Assembly (NCBI RefSeq): GCF_018139565.1
Contig: NZ_JAGSPK010000002.1
Coordinates: forward strand, 620,001 to 684,000
Direction: 5' to 3'
Source of the DNA: Cognatundibacterium rivi
GTDB taxonomy: Bacteria; Pseudomonadota; Gammaproteobacteria; Burkholderiales; Burkholderiaceae_D
Length of the DNA: 64,000 nt
Of the stretch, positions 1 through 8,054 are shown one piece after another (positions within the stretch are counted from its first letter, which is position 1; the number at the start of each line of letters is the position of its first letter). The notes below the pieces were generated by a model, which was given only the letters and a program-made list of their open reading frames with translations, was not told the DNA's origin and did not search any database. A program made the translations under genes and the position numbers.

Positions 1-969
1 GGCTTCACCAGTCTGGCGCAGATCGGCATCAGCTTTCAGAAAGATGGATCACTGGCAGTTGACTCCAGCAAACTGCAGACCGCATTAACAAATAATTTTA
101 ATGATGTCGGCGGATTGTTTTCGGCAATGGGCAAAACAACAGATAGTCTGACCAGCTTGTCCGGCTCCACGGCTGCAACACAGCCTGGCGACTATGCAAT
201 CAAAGTAACGCAGATTGCCACGCAAGGTGTGTTAACCGGTGATGTCAACTTGAATTCGGCATCAACGACGATTGCGGCGGGCACAAAAATTGATGTCAAA
301 ATTGACGGTCTCTCCGGCACAGTAAGTTTAGCGGCAGGAAACTACACCGCGTCACAACTCGCTTCGATGATACAGTCGTCTATCAATGGTACTGCCAGTT
401 TCTCCAACGCAGGTGTCACGGTTACCACCTCAATTGACAGCAATGGCTTCTTGAATATTACTTCAGGCAGTTTTGGTAGTGCGTCCAATGTCAGCCTGAC
501 CAGCAATGCTGGCACGAGTGTCAGTGCATTGACTGGAACAGTCAGCACAGGAACAACGGGCAAAAATGTCGCCGGTACATTAAACGGCGTCTCAGCGACA
601 GGTTTAGGTCAAATATTGACTGGCGCATCCGGCTCACCTTCTGAAGGCTTGCAAATCTTAGTGAATGGCGGTGCAACGGGTGACCGCGGCAAAGTCAGTT
701 TTTCTCAGGGTTACGCATACAAACTGAATAATCTTGTCACCAGTTTCCTTGGAACGACAGGCACGATCAGTAGTGCAACAAAAGGTATTAACACGACATT
801 AGCGTCACTACAGAAACAAACCGACGAGCTGAATGCGCGCTTGCTTAAAACCCAGAACCGCCTTCAGGCGCAATATTCTGCACTCGATACTGTCATCTCG
901 AAATTAAATGCAACTCAAAGCTTTTTAACTGCTCAGATTGGCATTCTGAACGGCTCAACGAATAAGTAA
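1..969 (+). CDS. fliD: Flagellar filament cap protein FliD, 5'-truncated by window edge
   Basis: The reading frame is open from base 1 (no start in the window) and gives 322 codons before TAA. FliD caps the growing filament and helps flagellin monomers fold at the tip, outside the cell. The visible part is Thr/Ser/Gly/Ala-rich, typical of secreted flagellar axial proteins. It includes a flagellin-hook-IN-like segment around bases 290-540 (GTVSLAAGNYTASQLASMI). The C-terminal part is an amphipathic, coiled-coil-like helix (LQKQTDELNARLLKTQNRLQ) that would form the conserved terminal domain packing against hook-associated proteins. It is followed at once by its usual neighbours fliS and fliT. 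The N-terminal domain lies upstream of the window. Internal ATG codons such as 127 are not real starts, because homologous sequence continues upstream in frame. Confidence 0.93.
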   Translation, partial: GFTSLAQIGISFQKDGSLAVDSSKLQTALTNNFNDVGGLFSAMGKTTDSLTSLSGSTAATQPGDYAIKVTQIATQGVLTGDVNLNSASTTIAAGTKIDVKIDGLSGTVSLAAGNYTASQLASMIQSSINGTASFSNAGVTVTTSIDSNGFLNITSGSFGSASNVSLTSNAGTSVSALTGTVSTGTTGKNVAGTLNGVSATGLGQILTGASGSPSEGLQILVNGGATGDRGKVSFSQGYAYKLNNLVTSFLGTTGTISSATKGINTTLASLQKQTDELNARLLKTQNRLQAQYSALDTVISKLNATQSFLTAQIGILNGSTNK

Positions 970-1007
970 CAAGCAACTGATAATTTAGAAAACTCAAAGG
1001 ACTAGCT

Positions 1008-1478
1008 ATGTTTGGCTCATCAAAATCCTATGGTGCAAGTGCATATACAAAAATTGGTGTGGAAACCGGCGTCATAGCTGCCAGCCCCCACAAACTGATC
1101 GTCATGTTATTCGATGGCGCGATCACAGCGATTGGAAATGCTGTACAGCAAATGCAAAAGGGAGAAATTGCAGCAAAAGGAAAATCAATTTCCCACGCCA
1201 TTTCCATTATTGATAATGGCTTGCGTGCCAGCCTGGATAAGCGAGTCGGCGGTGAAATTGCACTCAATCTGGATGCGCTGTATGAATATATGAGCAGACA
1301 GCTATTGCTGGGAAATTTGAATAAAGATGAAGAAAAATTACTGGAAGTGCAAACTTTATTACGTGATCTGAAGCAAACATGGGAAACCATAGAACCCGCA
1401 GCGCAAGCACCAACGCAGCCGGCTATCAGCGAACACGATCCTTTACAACCACGACAAGTTCACGTTTTTGAGGCCTGA
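1008..1478 (+). CDS. fliS: Flagellin export chaperone FliS
   Basis: Cytoplasmic chaperone that binds the disordered C-terminus of flagellin and prevents premature polymerisation before export through the flagellar type III gate. The protein has 156 residues. It shows the family core: an N-terminal YGASAYTKIGVETGVIAAS segment, then SPHKLIVMLFDGAI, a long helical middle, and YEYMSRQLLLGN, which matches the conserved YxYMxxxLxxAN-type helix. The family is usually about 125-150 residues; the extra length is a Pro/Ala-rich tail after WETI. The start is fixed by an AAAGGA ribosome-binding site six bases upstream. It lies 38 bp after fliD and 6 bp before fliT, so it is very probably cotranscribed with both. 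Confidence 0.95.
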   Translation: MFGSSKSYGASAYTKIGVETGVIAASPHKLIVMLFDGAITAIGNAVQQMQKGEIAAKGKSISHAISIIDNGLRASLDKRVGGEIALNLDALYEYMSRQLLLGNLNKDEEKLLEVQTLLRDLKQTWETIEPAAQAPTQPAISEHDPLQPRQVHVFEA

Positions 1479-1484
1479 TTCATA

Positions 1485-1820
1485 ATGGAAAGCATAGAAA
1501 TTATTAAGCTGTACGAGAATATTGCCGTACTCACTGATCAAATGTTGAATGCCGCCCGCAACCGTGATTGGGAACAATTGACCGAGCTGGAAAACGATTG
1601 CAGCTCAAAGGTTCAAAAAATTCGTGATAATGAGAGCCCAGCATTCTTACCTCCGGAACTCAAAGAGCGAAAAATTCGTGTCATAAAAAAAATACTGGCT
1701 GACGATAAAGAAATTCGTGACATTACAGAACCGTGGATGGCTGAATTGTCTAATCTGATGAAAGCGTCAAGTGCCGAACGCAAACTGAATCACACTTATG
1801 GGGCCGCAAGCTCGGCGTAA
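1485..1820 (+). CDS. fliT: FliT-like flagellar chaperone
   Basis: A small (111 aa) helical, charged, soluble protein. Its position directly after fliS, its length and its helical pattern (MESIEIIKLYENIAVLTDQM..., then LTELENDCSSKVQKIRD) match FliT-type chaperones. FliT binds the cap protein FliD and, in enterobacteria, also modulates FlhDC and export components. Sequence conservation in this family is low, so the assignment leans on gene order as well as on the four-helix-like composition. The last residues (KASSAERKLNHTYGAASSA) resemble the flexible C-terminus of betaproteobacterial members. It is separated from fliS by six bases and from the next gene by five, consistent with one operon. 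Another small helical export chaperone cannot be excluded. Confidence 0.8.
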   Translation: MESIEIIKLYENIAVLTDQMLNAARNRDWEQLTELENDCSSKVQKIRDNESPAFLPPELKERKIRVIKKILADDKEIRDITEPWMAELSNLMKASSAERKLNHTYGAASSA

Positions 1821-1825
1821 CTGAT

Positions 1826-2989
1826 ATGCCATACCGCCTCGATAATTCTATTACGACTGCCGATATCGAGGCGGCATCAGCGAGTTCAGGACTCCATTCG
1901 CTCAAGCAGGAAGTTGCCTCAAAACTTGCACAACTCGTTGTAGGTCAGCAACTCAAAGGGGAAGTCCTCAACCGACAAAAAGATGGAAGCTTTACTGTCC
2001 GGGTCGCTAATTTTAGCGTTCGCATGCAACTCCCGGAAGGCGTAAAGGAGGGAGACTCAGTTTCGTTGCGTTTAATTTCAACAGATCCGAAACCAACGTT
2101 TGCCTTAGAAAGCAAACCTCAAATCCCAGAAAGCTTCATTGCAGGGCAAACCTACACGCCCGGCAAAAAAACACTGAGTGATTTTTCATCCTCTCCCCAG
2201 GCAAGGCTGGAAGACACCAGCAAATTAGCGCAAATAAAAACACTTCCACAACCCACACCAACCCTCTCCTCCTTGGAGGCTGGCATCCAATCAGACAGCA
2301 GCGTTACTTTTTTAAGTACAGCCAGCAAACTGATTGGTACCATTCTGCAGCTTGAAGATACCAGTACAGAAAACAATAGTATTGTGGGGAAAACTGCAAT
2401 ACTGAACACACAATCCGACTTAAATGATATTCAAAAAACGGCTACATTATTAGAGAAAAAAATTAGCCAGAGCGGCCTTTTCTACGAATCCCACCTTGCG
2501 GAATGGGTAGATGGGAAAAAGAAGTTAAGTGATTTACGAACAGAGCCCCAAGCTGTACTTTCCACACTCAGTCAGAATATCGTCAGCGGGGAAAGCAATC
2601 TTATCTCTGGAAATAAAGAGTTAATTCAACTCATTCAGCAACAGTTGCGAACCTTGGAAAATCAAAGCCTGCATTGGCAAGGTGAGCTTTTCCCGGGGCA
2701 ATACATGAAATGGGAAATCAAGAGAGATAAACCCTCTCCTCAAACCAGCGGACTTTCAACCGACGATAATAATTACTGGCAAAGTACCGTTAAGTTTGAT
2801 TTACCCTCGCTGGGCACAGTTTCAGCAACGTTCAATTTTCGAGCAAATCATTTAAGCCTGAACATCAATGCAGAAAATGAAGATACGGTGAACGCCCTTA
2901 AAACTCATGCCGGGCAACTATCGTCCGCCCTGTCCTCTTTAGACACAACTCTGGATAGCCTGAGTGTCAGAAAAAATGACAGCAAATAA
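1826..2989 (+). CDS. Second FliK-type (Flg_hook C-terminal domain) protein
   Basis: A 387-residue protein that is not the main FliK (that one is encoded at 9936-11273). The N-terminal third has a small beta-rich segment (GQQLKGEVLNRQKDGSFTV, then VRMQLPEGVKEGDSVSLRLI). The middle is low-complexity Ser/Thr/Gln sequence. The C-terminal ~100 residues (LHWQGELFPGQYMKWEI, WQSTVKFDLPSLGTVSATFN, LSLNINAENEDTVNALKTHA) resemble the hook-length-control C-terminal domain, which in FliK touches FlhB-C to switch export specificity. The gene overlaps or abuts the next one, which encodes an FlhB-C-terminal homolog, so the two probably act together. Role inferred: an auxiliary or alternative export-switch pair. 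The experimental function is unknown to me. Confidence 0.72.
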   Translation: MPYRLDNSITTADIEAASASSGLHSLKQEVASKLAQLVVGQQLKGEVLNRQKDGSFTVRVANFSVRMQLPEGVKEGDSVSLRLISTDPKPTFALESKPQIPESFIAGQTYTPGKKTLSDFSSSPQARLEDTSKLAQIKTLPQPTPTLSSLEAGIQSDSSVTFLSTASKLIGTILQLEDTSTENNSIVGKTAILNTQSDLNDIQKTATLLEKKISQSGLFYESHLAEWVDGKKKLSDLRTEPQAVLSTLSQNIVSGESNLISGNKELIQLIQQQLRTLENQSLHWQGELFPGQYMKWEIKRDKPSPQTSGLSTDDNNYWQSTVKFDLPSLGTVSATFNFRANHLSLNINAENEDTVNALKTHAGQLSSALSSLDTTLDSLSVRKNDSK

Positions 2990-3269
2990 GCCCACAGATA
3001 AACACGCGGTCGCACTCGCTTACCATAGCGGGGATAGTGCCCCACGGGTTGTGGCCAAAGGCAAGGGAATAATTGCTGATGAGATAATCAGCAGGGCGAA
3101 AGAACACGGCGTTCACGTACATGAATCAAAAGAGCTGGTATCTTTATTGATGAAAGTCGATCTGGATGAAAACATTCCCCCTGTTCTATATATCGCTGTT
3201 GCAGAACTGCTCGCTTGGCTTTACCATATAGATAAAGAAAAGTCCGGGGTCGAGCCGGAGACACCCTGA
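2976..3269 (+). CDS. Soluble FlhB C-terminal-domain homolog (FlhX/YlqH type)
   Basis: 97 residues, with no membrane segment. The sequence KPTDKHAVALAYHSGDSAPRVVAKGKG aligns with the start of the cytoplasmic domain of FlhB (NPTHYAVALKY...APxVxAKG). It continues with the IADEIISRAKEHGV and ESKELVSLLMKVDLDENIPP pattern of FlhB-CC, including a counterpart of the helix after the PLAR-type motif. The protein therefore mimics the self-cleaved C-terminal fragment of FlhB but lacks its four-helix membrane part. The autocleavage motif NPTH is degenerate (KPTDKH), which is expected if the protein is made pre-cleaved. I chose ATG 2976, which overlaps the upstream gene by 14 bp; an in-frame GTG at 2964 is an alternative start. 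It is placed with a FliK-domain protein. Confidence 0.75.
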   Translation: MTANKPTDKHAVALAYHSGDSAPRVVAKGKGIIADEIISRAKEHGVHVHESKELVSLLMKVDLDENIPPVLYIAVAELLAWLYHIDKEKSGVEPETP

Positions 3270-3323
3270 ACCGTAGCACCGCTACCTTCTCAAAATTTTG
3301 ACAGATAAGAGCAAATAAAAAAC

Positions 3324-4082
3324 ATGCAATCCCCTCCTTCTCTCGGGACTGAAAACCAAAGTCCTTTTCAGGTCGACTCTCGCAGGGAAATTATTTCCTT
3401 ATTACGCGGTCTGAAAGATAGTAACCAGCTCATCAGCATGTTGATTCACGATGGCGCGGAAGTATTTATCACATCCATTCTCGACGTTGACGATAATAAT
3501 AATACGGTCATAGTTGACTGCGCCCCCGGCCAATTAGCCAATCAGAGAATAATTGAAGCGCACCGGGTTTCATTTGAAGGTTTGCTGGATAAAATCGGCA
3601 TTCAGTTTTCCACAACAGGCGTCCATAGTACTGAATTTGAGAATCGTCCGGCTTTACAATTCAGCATCCCGTCAAACCTGATCCGGCTGCAACGACGTGA
3701 GTATTATCGAATCAACACTCCAGTCTCAACGCCGATTAAAGTAAGTTTTTCTGTTGAACTGAATGATAGTGTTGAGATTTTAAAATTATCTCTGGTCGAT
3801 ATCAGTTGTGGTGGTATTGCCGTGCTTGACGAGAGAAAAATCCTCGACTGCACTCCAGGAAAAATCTATGAGCATTGCAAACTGGATTTGCCGACAATCG
3901 GTCTGATCGATGTTGCACTGCAAATCAGAAATTCTCAAGATCTGGTTTTATTAAATGGAAAAACGAATCGTCGTATCGGCTGCCAGTTTTTCAATTTATC
4001 GAATTCAGTACTGACCAGCGTTCAACGCTACATCATGAAATTAGAAAGAGAGCGGAATTCCAAAATGACTGGAATCCGCTGA
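3324..4082 (+). CDS. ycgR: Flagellar brake protein, YcgR-type PilZ c-di-GMP receptor
   Basis: 252 residues in two domains. An N-terminal YcgR/PilZN-like beta domain (residues ~20-115) is followed by a PilZ domain. The two c-di-GMP-binding signatures are intact: RxxxR as R125-R129 within QRREYYRI, and D/NxSxxG as DISCGG at 159-164. In enterobacteria, YcgR loaded with c-di-GMP binds FliG/FliM or MotA and slows rotation. Here it lies at the end of the fliD group and converges on fliE, supporting a motility role. It is separated from the FlhB-like gene by 54 bp holding a short GTAGC/GCTAC repeat, so it may have its own promoter, although I cannot name one. Mechanism is inferred from the family. 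Confidence 0.88.
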   Translation: MQSPPSLGTENQSPFQVDSRREIISLLRGLKDSNQLISMLIHDGAEVFITSILDVDDNNNTVIVDCAPGQLANQRIIEAHRVSFEGLLDKIGIQFSTTGVHSTEFENRPALQFSIPSNLIRLQRREYYRINTPVSTPIKVSFSVELNDSVEILKLSLVDISCGGIAVLDERKILDCTPGKIYEHCKLDLPTIGLIDVALQIRNSQDLVLLNGKTNRRIGCQFFNLSNSVLTSVQRYIMKLERERNSKMTGIR

Positions 4083-4111
4083 AATACCGATCACTTCAAC
4101 TGTGCTTAAGA

Positions 4112-4459
4112 TCAGATCTGCATATTCATGATGTCATGATATGCAGTGATCAATTTGTTTCTGACTTGCACAGTCGTCTGAAATGAAATGTTTGCTTTTT
4201 GCATTGAAATCATGACATCAGACAAACTGACTTTATCGTCTCCCAGGGCAAATTTCTCACCCAACTGCTGCGATGTCAGTTGAACTTTATTTACCTGATC
4301 TAATGATGCTTTCAGCGCATCTGCAAAGTCTATGCGTTTGGGCGCATCGCTTTCTTCGGTGCGATTGATTCCGCTACCCGCCTCCATTTTCGCAGCCGTC
4401 GCTTTTAACTGAGCAACCATTGCATCAATGCGACTGCTGTCAATGCCAGCCATTTTCAT
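4112..4459 (-). CDS. fliE: Flagellar hook-basal body protein FliE
   Basis: FliE is the small periplasmic rod-base protein joining the MS ring (FliF) to the rod. It is among the first axial proteins exported. The encoded protein of 115 residues has the diagnostic C-terminus: FADALKASLDQVNKVQ, then FALGDDKVSLSDVMISMQKA and FQTTVQVRNKLITAYHDIMNMQI. I chose the ATG at 4459 because GGAGA lies directly upstream and the product begins MKMAGIDSSRIDAM, as in the family. The frame stays open to 4540, but that extension is not FliE-like. Unusually for a fli cluster, it is on the opposite strand from fliF and divergent from it. The 210 bp between them must hold both promoters; I found no convincing sigma-54 or sigma-28 site there. 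Confidence 0.93.
   Translation of the reverse strand: MKMAGIDSSRIDAMVAQLKATAAKMEAGSGINRTEESDAPKRIDFADALKASLDQVNKVQLTSQQLGEKFALGDDKVSLSDVMISMQKANISFQTTVQVRNKLITAYHDIMNMQI
4119..4145. repeat. Near-perfect 27-nt palindrome over the fliE 3' end
   Basis: TGCATAT (4119-4125) pairs with ATATGCA (4139-4145). Inside it CATGA (4127-4131) pairs with TCATG (4134-4138), leaving a single unpaired T and a 2-nt loop. The whole forms a 12-bp hairpin on either strand. It lies in the last ten codons of fliE, 36 bp beyond the end of the converging PilZ gene. There is no T-tract, so it is not a classical intrinsic terminator. It may limit read-through between the converging genes or be a protein-binding site. 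Confidence 0.5.
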
Positions 4460-4669
4460 ACATTCTCCATAGCCAATAAAGATTGATCTAGCATCTACCT
4501 TATCACCTAAAAAATTCTCCATTTCGATAAAAAGATGCACTAATTGACGCTTACTCTCCTGATTGAAATTCAGAATTCAGTGCAAAATCAGTAGTAAGGA
4601 AAAAACCAAAATGGCTTCGTAACATGATGCAAATACACTTTTTAATTTTCAATGCTGATCAGGTGATTT

Positions 4670-6379
4670 ATGGCAACCGCTGAAAATATGATCATGGCTC
4701 CTGATGAGCTTGTGGAACCCAAAAAAATATTTGGGATTCCGCAAACACCAGGCATCCGTACAGCGATGCTTTCAGCGGGTGCAGCACTGATACTGGCGAT
4801 AATGGCTGGGATCTGGCTGTGGGGGCAGCAACCTGAGTACAAAGTGCTGTTTTCAAACTTTAACGACAGAGATGGCGGCGCCATCGTTGCATCCTTGCAG
4901 CAAATGAACATTCCGTATAAATATTCGGAAACTGGCAGTGCGATTCTCGTACCTGCGAGCCAGGTACATGATGCTCGCCTGAAACTCGCGTCGCAAGGAT
5001 TGCCCAAAGGTGGCAATGTCGGTTTTGAATTAATGGAAAATCAAAAGCTCGGAATTTCCCAGTTTCTCGAACAAGTCAATTTCCAACGCGCACTTGAAGG
5101 TGAATTAGCACGATCAATTCAGGCGGTATCAGCCGTGCAGTCAGCAAGGGTGCATCTCGCCATTCCGAAGTCCTCCGTTTTTATACGTGATCAACAAAAA
5201 CCGACAGCATCAGTATTGCTAAATTTATATCCAAGCCGGATTCTCGATCAACAACAAGTCAGTGCTATTCTGCATCTGGTCGCCAGCAGCGTTCCTGAGC
5301 TGTCAACTAAAAACGTATCGATTGTGGATCAAAACGGCAATTTGCTTTCCGATATGAATAAACAAGCTGGAAGCAACAATTTAGATCCATCCCAGCTTAA
5401 ATACGTACAGGAATTTCAACAAAATATTGTCAAACGCATCGAATCTATTATTTCTCCGATAGTTGGCGCTAATAACGTTCGTGCCGAAGCAACTGCGGAT
5501 ATCGATTTCTCAAAAACTGAACAAGCGGCGGAAAGTTATCGCCCGAATTCTCCACCCGAGGCATCCACAATACGTAGCCAGCAATCCAGCGAAAGCTACA
5601 ATAAAAACAATAATGCGTCCGGCATTCCTGGCTCACTGACCAATCAACCACCAGTGCCCGTAACAGCACCGATTGTGGCCAGTGGCACTGCGACATCTGC
5701 TTCAGCATCAAACGCCGGGCTTGTACAAAAAGACTCGACCATCAACTATGAAGTTGATAAAACTATCCGCTACACACAACAGGGAATGGGTGGCGTAAAA
5801 CGATTGTCCGTCGCCGTTGTTGTGAATTACAAGAACGAGACAGATAAATCCGGAAAGATTACGACCAGACCGCTGACGGATATTGAGAAAACACAGATTA
5901 CCGATCTGGCACGCGAAGCGATGGGATTTAATAAAGACCGTGGTGATACTCTGAATGTTGTTAATAGCCCATTTGCCGGTCCGGAAAAAGAAACTATAGT
6001 GGACGTACCATTCTGGAAACAACCAGAAACAATCCAATTAGCGAAAGAACTGGGAAAATACTTATTAATCGCCGCAGTTTTAGCCTATTTATTCTTTGGC
6101 TATCTGAAGCCCATGTTGTACAAAATTATGGGTAAAGACGTCGCCGAAGAAAAAGCTAAAAAAGAAGCTGAAGAAGCGGAAAAACTCACCGCAGCTGAAA
6201 AAGAATTACAGCAGGAGGAAGACGATGATACGTATGTCAATCTCTCCAGTGAAGAAGAAGTACTAGCCGCAAAGCAAGGAAACAGTTATGAGTTAACCTT
6301 GGACATGGCTAAAGAATTAGCAAAAAATGACCCGAGAATTGTTGCTAACGTAATCAAGACATGGATTAACAATGAGTGA
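4670..6379 (+). CDS. fliF: Flagellar MS-ring protein FliF
   Basis: 569 residues, the usual size for FliF, which forms the MS ring in the inner membrane and holds both the export apparatus and the C-ring. Transmembrane helix 1 is at about residues 23-43 (AMLSAGAALILAIMAGIWLWG). A large periplasmic ring-building region follows (NFNDRDGGAIVASLQQMNIPYK, GFELMENQKLGISQFLEQVNF, ALEGELARSIQAVSAVQSARVHLAIP). Helix 2 is near residues 465-485 (LLIAAVLAYLFFGYLKPM). The acidic, coiled cytoplasmic tail ends in ELTLDMAKELAKNDPRIVAN, the FliG-binding end. The start ATG follows AGGTGA. It overlaps fliG by 8 bp, indicating translational coupling of the ring and rotor subunits. Confidence 0.97.
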   Translation: MATAENMIMAPDELVEPKKIFGIPQTPGIRTAMLSAGAALILAIMAGIWLWGQQPEYKVLFSNFNDRDGGAIVASLQQMNIPYKYSETGSAILVPASQVHDARLKLASQGLPKGGNVGFELMENQKLGISQFLEQVNFQRALEGELARSIQAVSAVQSARVHLAIPKSSVFIRDQQKPTASVLLNLYPSRILDQQQVSAILHLVASSVPELSTKNVSIVDQNGNLLSDMNKQAGSNNLDPSQLKYVQEFQQNIVKRIESIISPIVGANNVRAEATADIDFSKTEQAAESYRPNSPPEASTIRSQQSSESYNKNNNASGIPGSLTNQPPVPVTAPIVASGTATSASASNAGLVQKDSTINYEVDKTIRYTQQGMGGVKRLSVAVVVNYKNETDKSGKITTRPLTDIEKTQITDLAREAMGFNKDRGDTLNVVNSPFAGPEKETIVDVPFWKQPETIQLAKELGKYLLIAAVLAYLFFGYLKPMLYKIMGKDVAEEKAKKEAEEAEKLTAAEKELQQEEDDDTYVNLSSEEEVLAAKQGNSYELTLDMAKELAKNDPRIVANVIKTWINNE

Positions 6380-7367
6380 TGATGGAGTACAAAAAGCAGC
6401 AACCTTCATGCTTGCACTTGGTGAAGACGGTGCCGCAGAAGTAATGAAATTTCTGGGCCCACGTGAGGTGCAGAAAATTGGCGCTGCTATGGCGACAATA
6501 GGTGCGATACCCCACGAGCGCATAGCGAAGGTTCTCGATGAGTTTAAGGCGGCCGCAGATCTCAGCTCATCTGTCGGTTTAGACTCTGACGAATATATCC
6601 GCAATGTCCTCACCAAAGCACTGGGCGACGACAAGGCATCGTCTTTATTGAATCGTATCCTGGGTGGAAAAGACGCCAGCGGCATTGAAAGTCTGAAATG
6701 GATGGACTCAGCATCAGTTGCCGACCTGATTAAAAATGAACACCCGCAGATCGTCGCAACGATTTTAGTTCACCTGGAAAGCGATCAGGCGTGTGAAATT
6801 TTAAATAATTTCTCTGAACGTTTACGAAATGATGTTGTTTTGCGCATCGCTACGCTCGACGGTATTCAGCCAGCCGCACTCAGAGAGTTGAATGACGTTC
6901 TAACTAAACTACTGACAGGCAATGAAAGCCTGAAGAAAAAATCAATCGGCGGGGTCAGAGCCGCGGCAGAAATATTGAACTTCATGAGCGGTGAAAACGA
7001 AGCGTCTGTTATGGATAATCTGCGCAAATATGATGGTGACATGGCAGAAAAAATCATGGACGAGATGTTTGTTTTTGACAATATCATGGAAATTGATGAC
7101 AAGGGTATTCAGTTGTTGCTACGCGAAGTGCAATCCGATTCACTGATCATCGCGCTCAAAGGCGCTAATCAGGATATGCGGGAAAAAATATTTAAAAATA
7201 TGTCTCAGCGTGCAGCTGAAATGATGCGCGAAGATCTGGAGTCCAAAGGACCAGTCCGGCTATCTGAGGTGGAAGCACAGCAAAAACAAATTCTGCTCGT
7301 TGTGCGTCGACTCGCGGATGAAGGCCAGATCATGTTAGGCGCGAAAGGCGAAGACTCTTATGTCTAG
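6372..7367 (+). CDS. fliG: Flagellar motor switch protein FliG
   Basis: 331 residues, the normal length. FliG is the rotor protein joining the MS ring to FliM and interacting with MotA. The sequence contains the N-terminal FliF-binding domain (VQKAATFMLALGEDGAAEVM), the conserved middle-domain EHPQ motif at residues 123-126 (NEHPQIVATILVHL), the GGVRAAAEILNFM segment and the charged C-terminal torque helix (IMDEMFVFDNIMEIDDKGIQ, then LKGANQDMREKIFKNMSQRA). It overlaps fliF by 8 bp at its start and fliH by 8 bp at its end, so the three are translationally coupled. Nothing in the sequence suggests loss of function. Confidence 0.98.
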   Translation: MSDDGVQKAATFMLALGEDGAAEVMKFLGPREVQKIGAAMATIGAIPHERIAKVLDEFKAAADLSSSVGLDSDEYIRNVLTKALGDDKASSLLNRILGGKDASGIESLKWMDSASVADLIKNEHPQIVATILVHLESDQACEILNNFSERLRNDVVLRIATLDGIQPAALRELNDVLTKLLTGNESLKKKSIGGVRAAAEILNFMSGENEASVMDNLRKYDGDMAEKIMDEMFVFDNIMEIDDKGIQLLLREVQSDSLIIALKGANQDMREKIFKNMSQRAAEMMREDLESKGPVRLSEVEAQQKQILLVVRRLADEGQIMLGAKGEDSYV

Positions 7368-8049
7368 TGTCTTACGAAAAGACGACGTTTCGGCTTACCA
7401 ACGATGGGAAATGGCATCATTTGGTGAAACGCGCCCTCATCATATTCCAGAGCCCAAACACGAACCCGAGCCAACCAGATTCGTTCCGACTCTGTCGGAA
7501 CATGAACTGGAAGAAATACGTGAAAAAGCAAGACAGGAAGGCTATGCCGTTGGCTATCAGGAAGCTTATGAGCGCGGCCTGATCGAAGGCCAAGAGGCAG
7601 GACAACACGTGGCGACGGAAAATATGCAGCCAGACCTTCAAAGCATGCGTGACTTGTCAGAAAAATTTTCAATGGAATTAGGCGAGGTAGGAAAAACGAC
7701 AGGCAAAGACTTACTTGATCTGGCGATCAGCCTGGCATCAACAATTTTAAAGACACGGATAGAACTGGATGAAAATATCATTCTCCCTATCGTTGAGGAT
7801 GCCATCGCGCAGTTACCATCAGTACAAAAAAATGCAAGCATCAGTTTAAATCCTGTCGATGCAAGCATCGTTAAGAATAATCTTGGCGACACGCTGATCG
7901 CCAACGGCTGGCGTATTGTCCCCGATCAACAACTATCTCGCGGAGACTGCAAGATTGAGACATCGCAAAATCTTATCGACTCCAATCTTGAGGCTCGCTG
8001 GGAACGCTTAACCGCCATGATGCGAAAAAAAGCATCAGATTCTGAGTAA
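7360..8049 (+). CDS. fliH: Flagellar export ATPase regulator FliH
   Basis: 229 residues. FliH forms the stalk that holds the export ATPase FliI near the C-ring and inhibits it until docked. Visible features are an N-terminal Pro/His/Glu-rich stretch and Ala/Gly-spaced helix repeats ([20 protein letters not shown], then [12 protein letters not shown]; the family's GxxxG-type repeats). The C-terminal domain is shared with V-type ATPase E subunits and T3SS SctL ([20 protein letters not shown], then [19 protein letters not shown]). The start overlaps fliG by 8 bp, and fliI starts 5 bp after the stop. Sequence similarity in this family is modest, but the domain order and location make the call firm. 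Confidence 0.94.
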   Translation: MSSVLRKDDVSAYQRWEMASFGETRPHHIPEPKHEPEPTRFVPTLSEHELEEIREKARQEGYAVGYQEAYERGLIEGQEAGQHVATENMQPDLQSMRDLSEKFSMELGEVGKTTGKDLLDLAISLASTILKTRIELDENIILPIVEDAIAQLPSVQKNASISLNPVDASIVKNNLGDTLIANGWRIVPDQQLSRGDCKIETSQNLIDSNLEARWERLTAMMRKKASDSE

Positions 8050-8054
8050 AGCCC

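Noticed and set aside
4460-4669. Sigma-54 or sigma-28 promoter between fliE and fliF
   Set aside because: No GG-N10-GC pair or TAAA-N15-GCCGATAA match found by eye; nearest candidates have wrong spacing.
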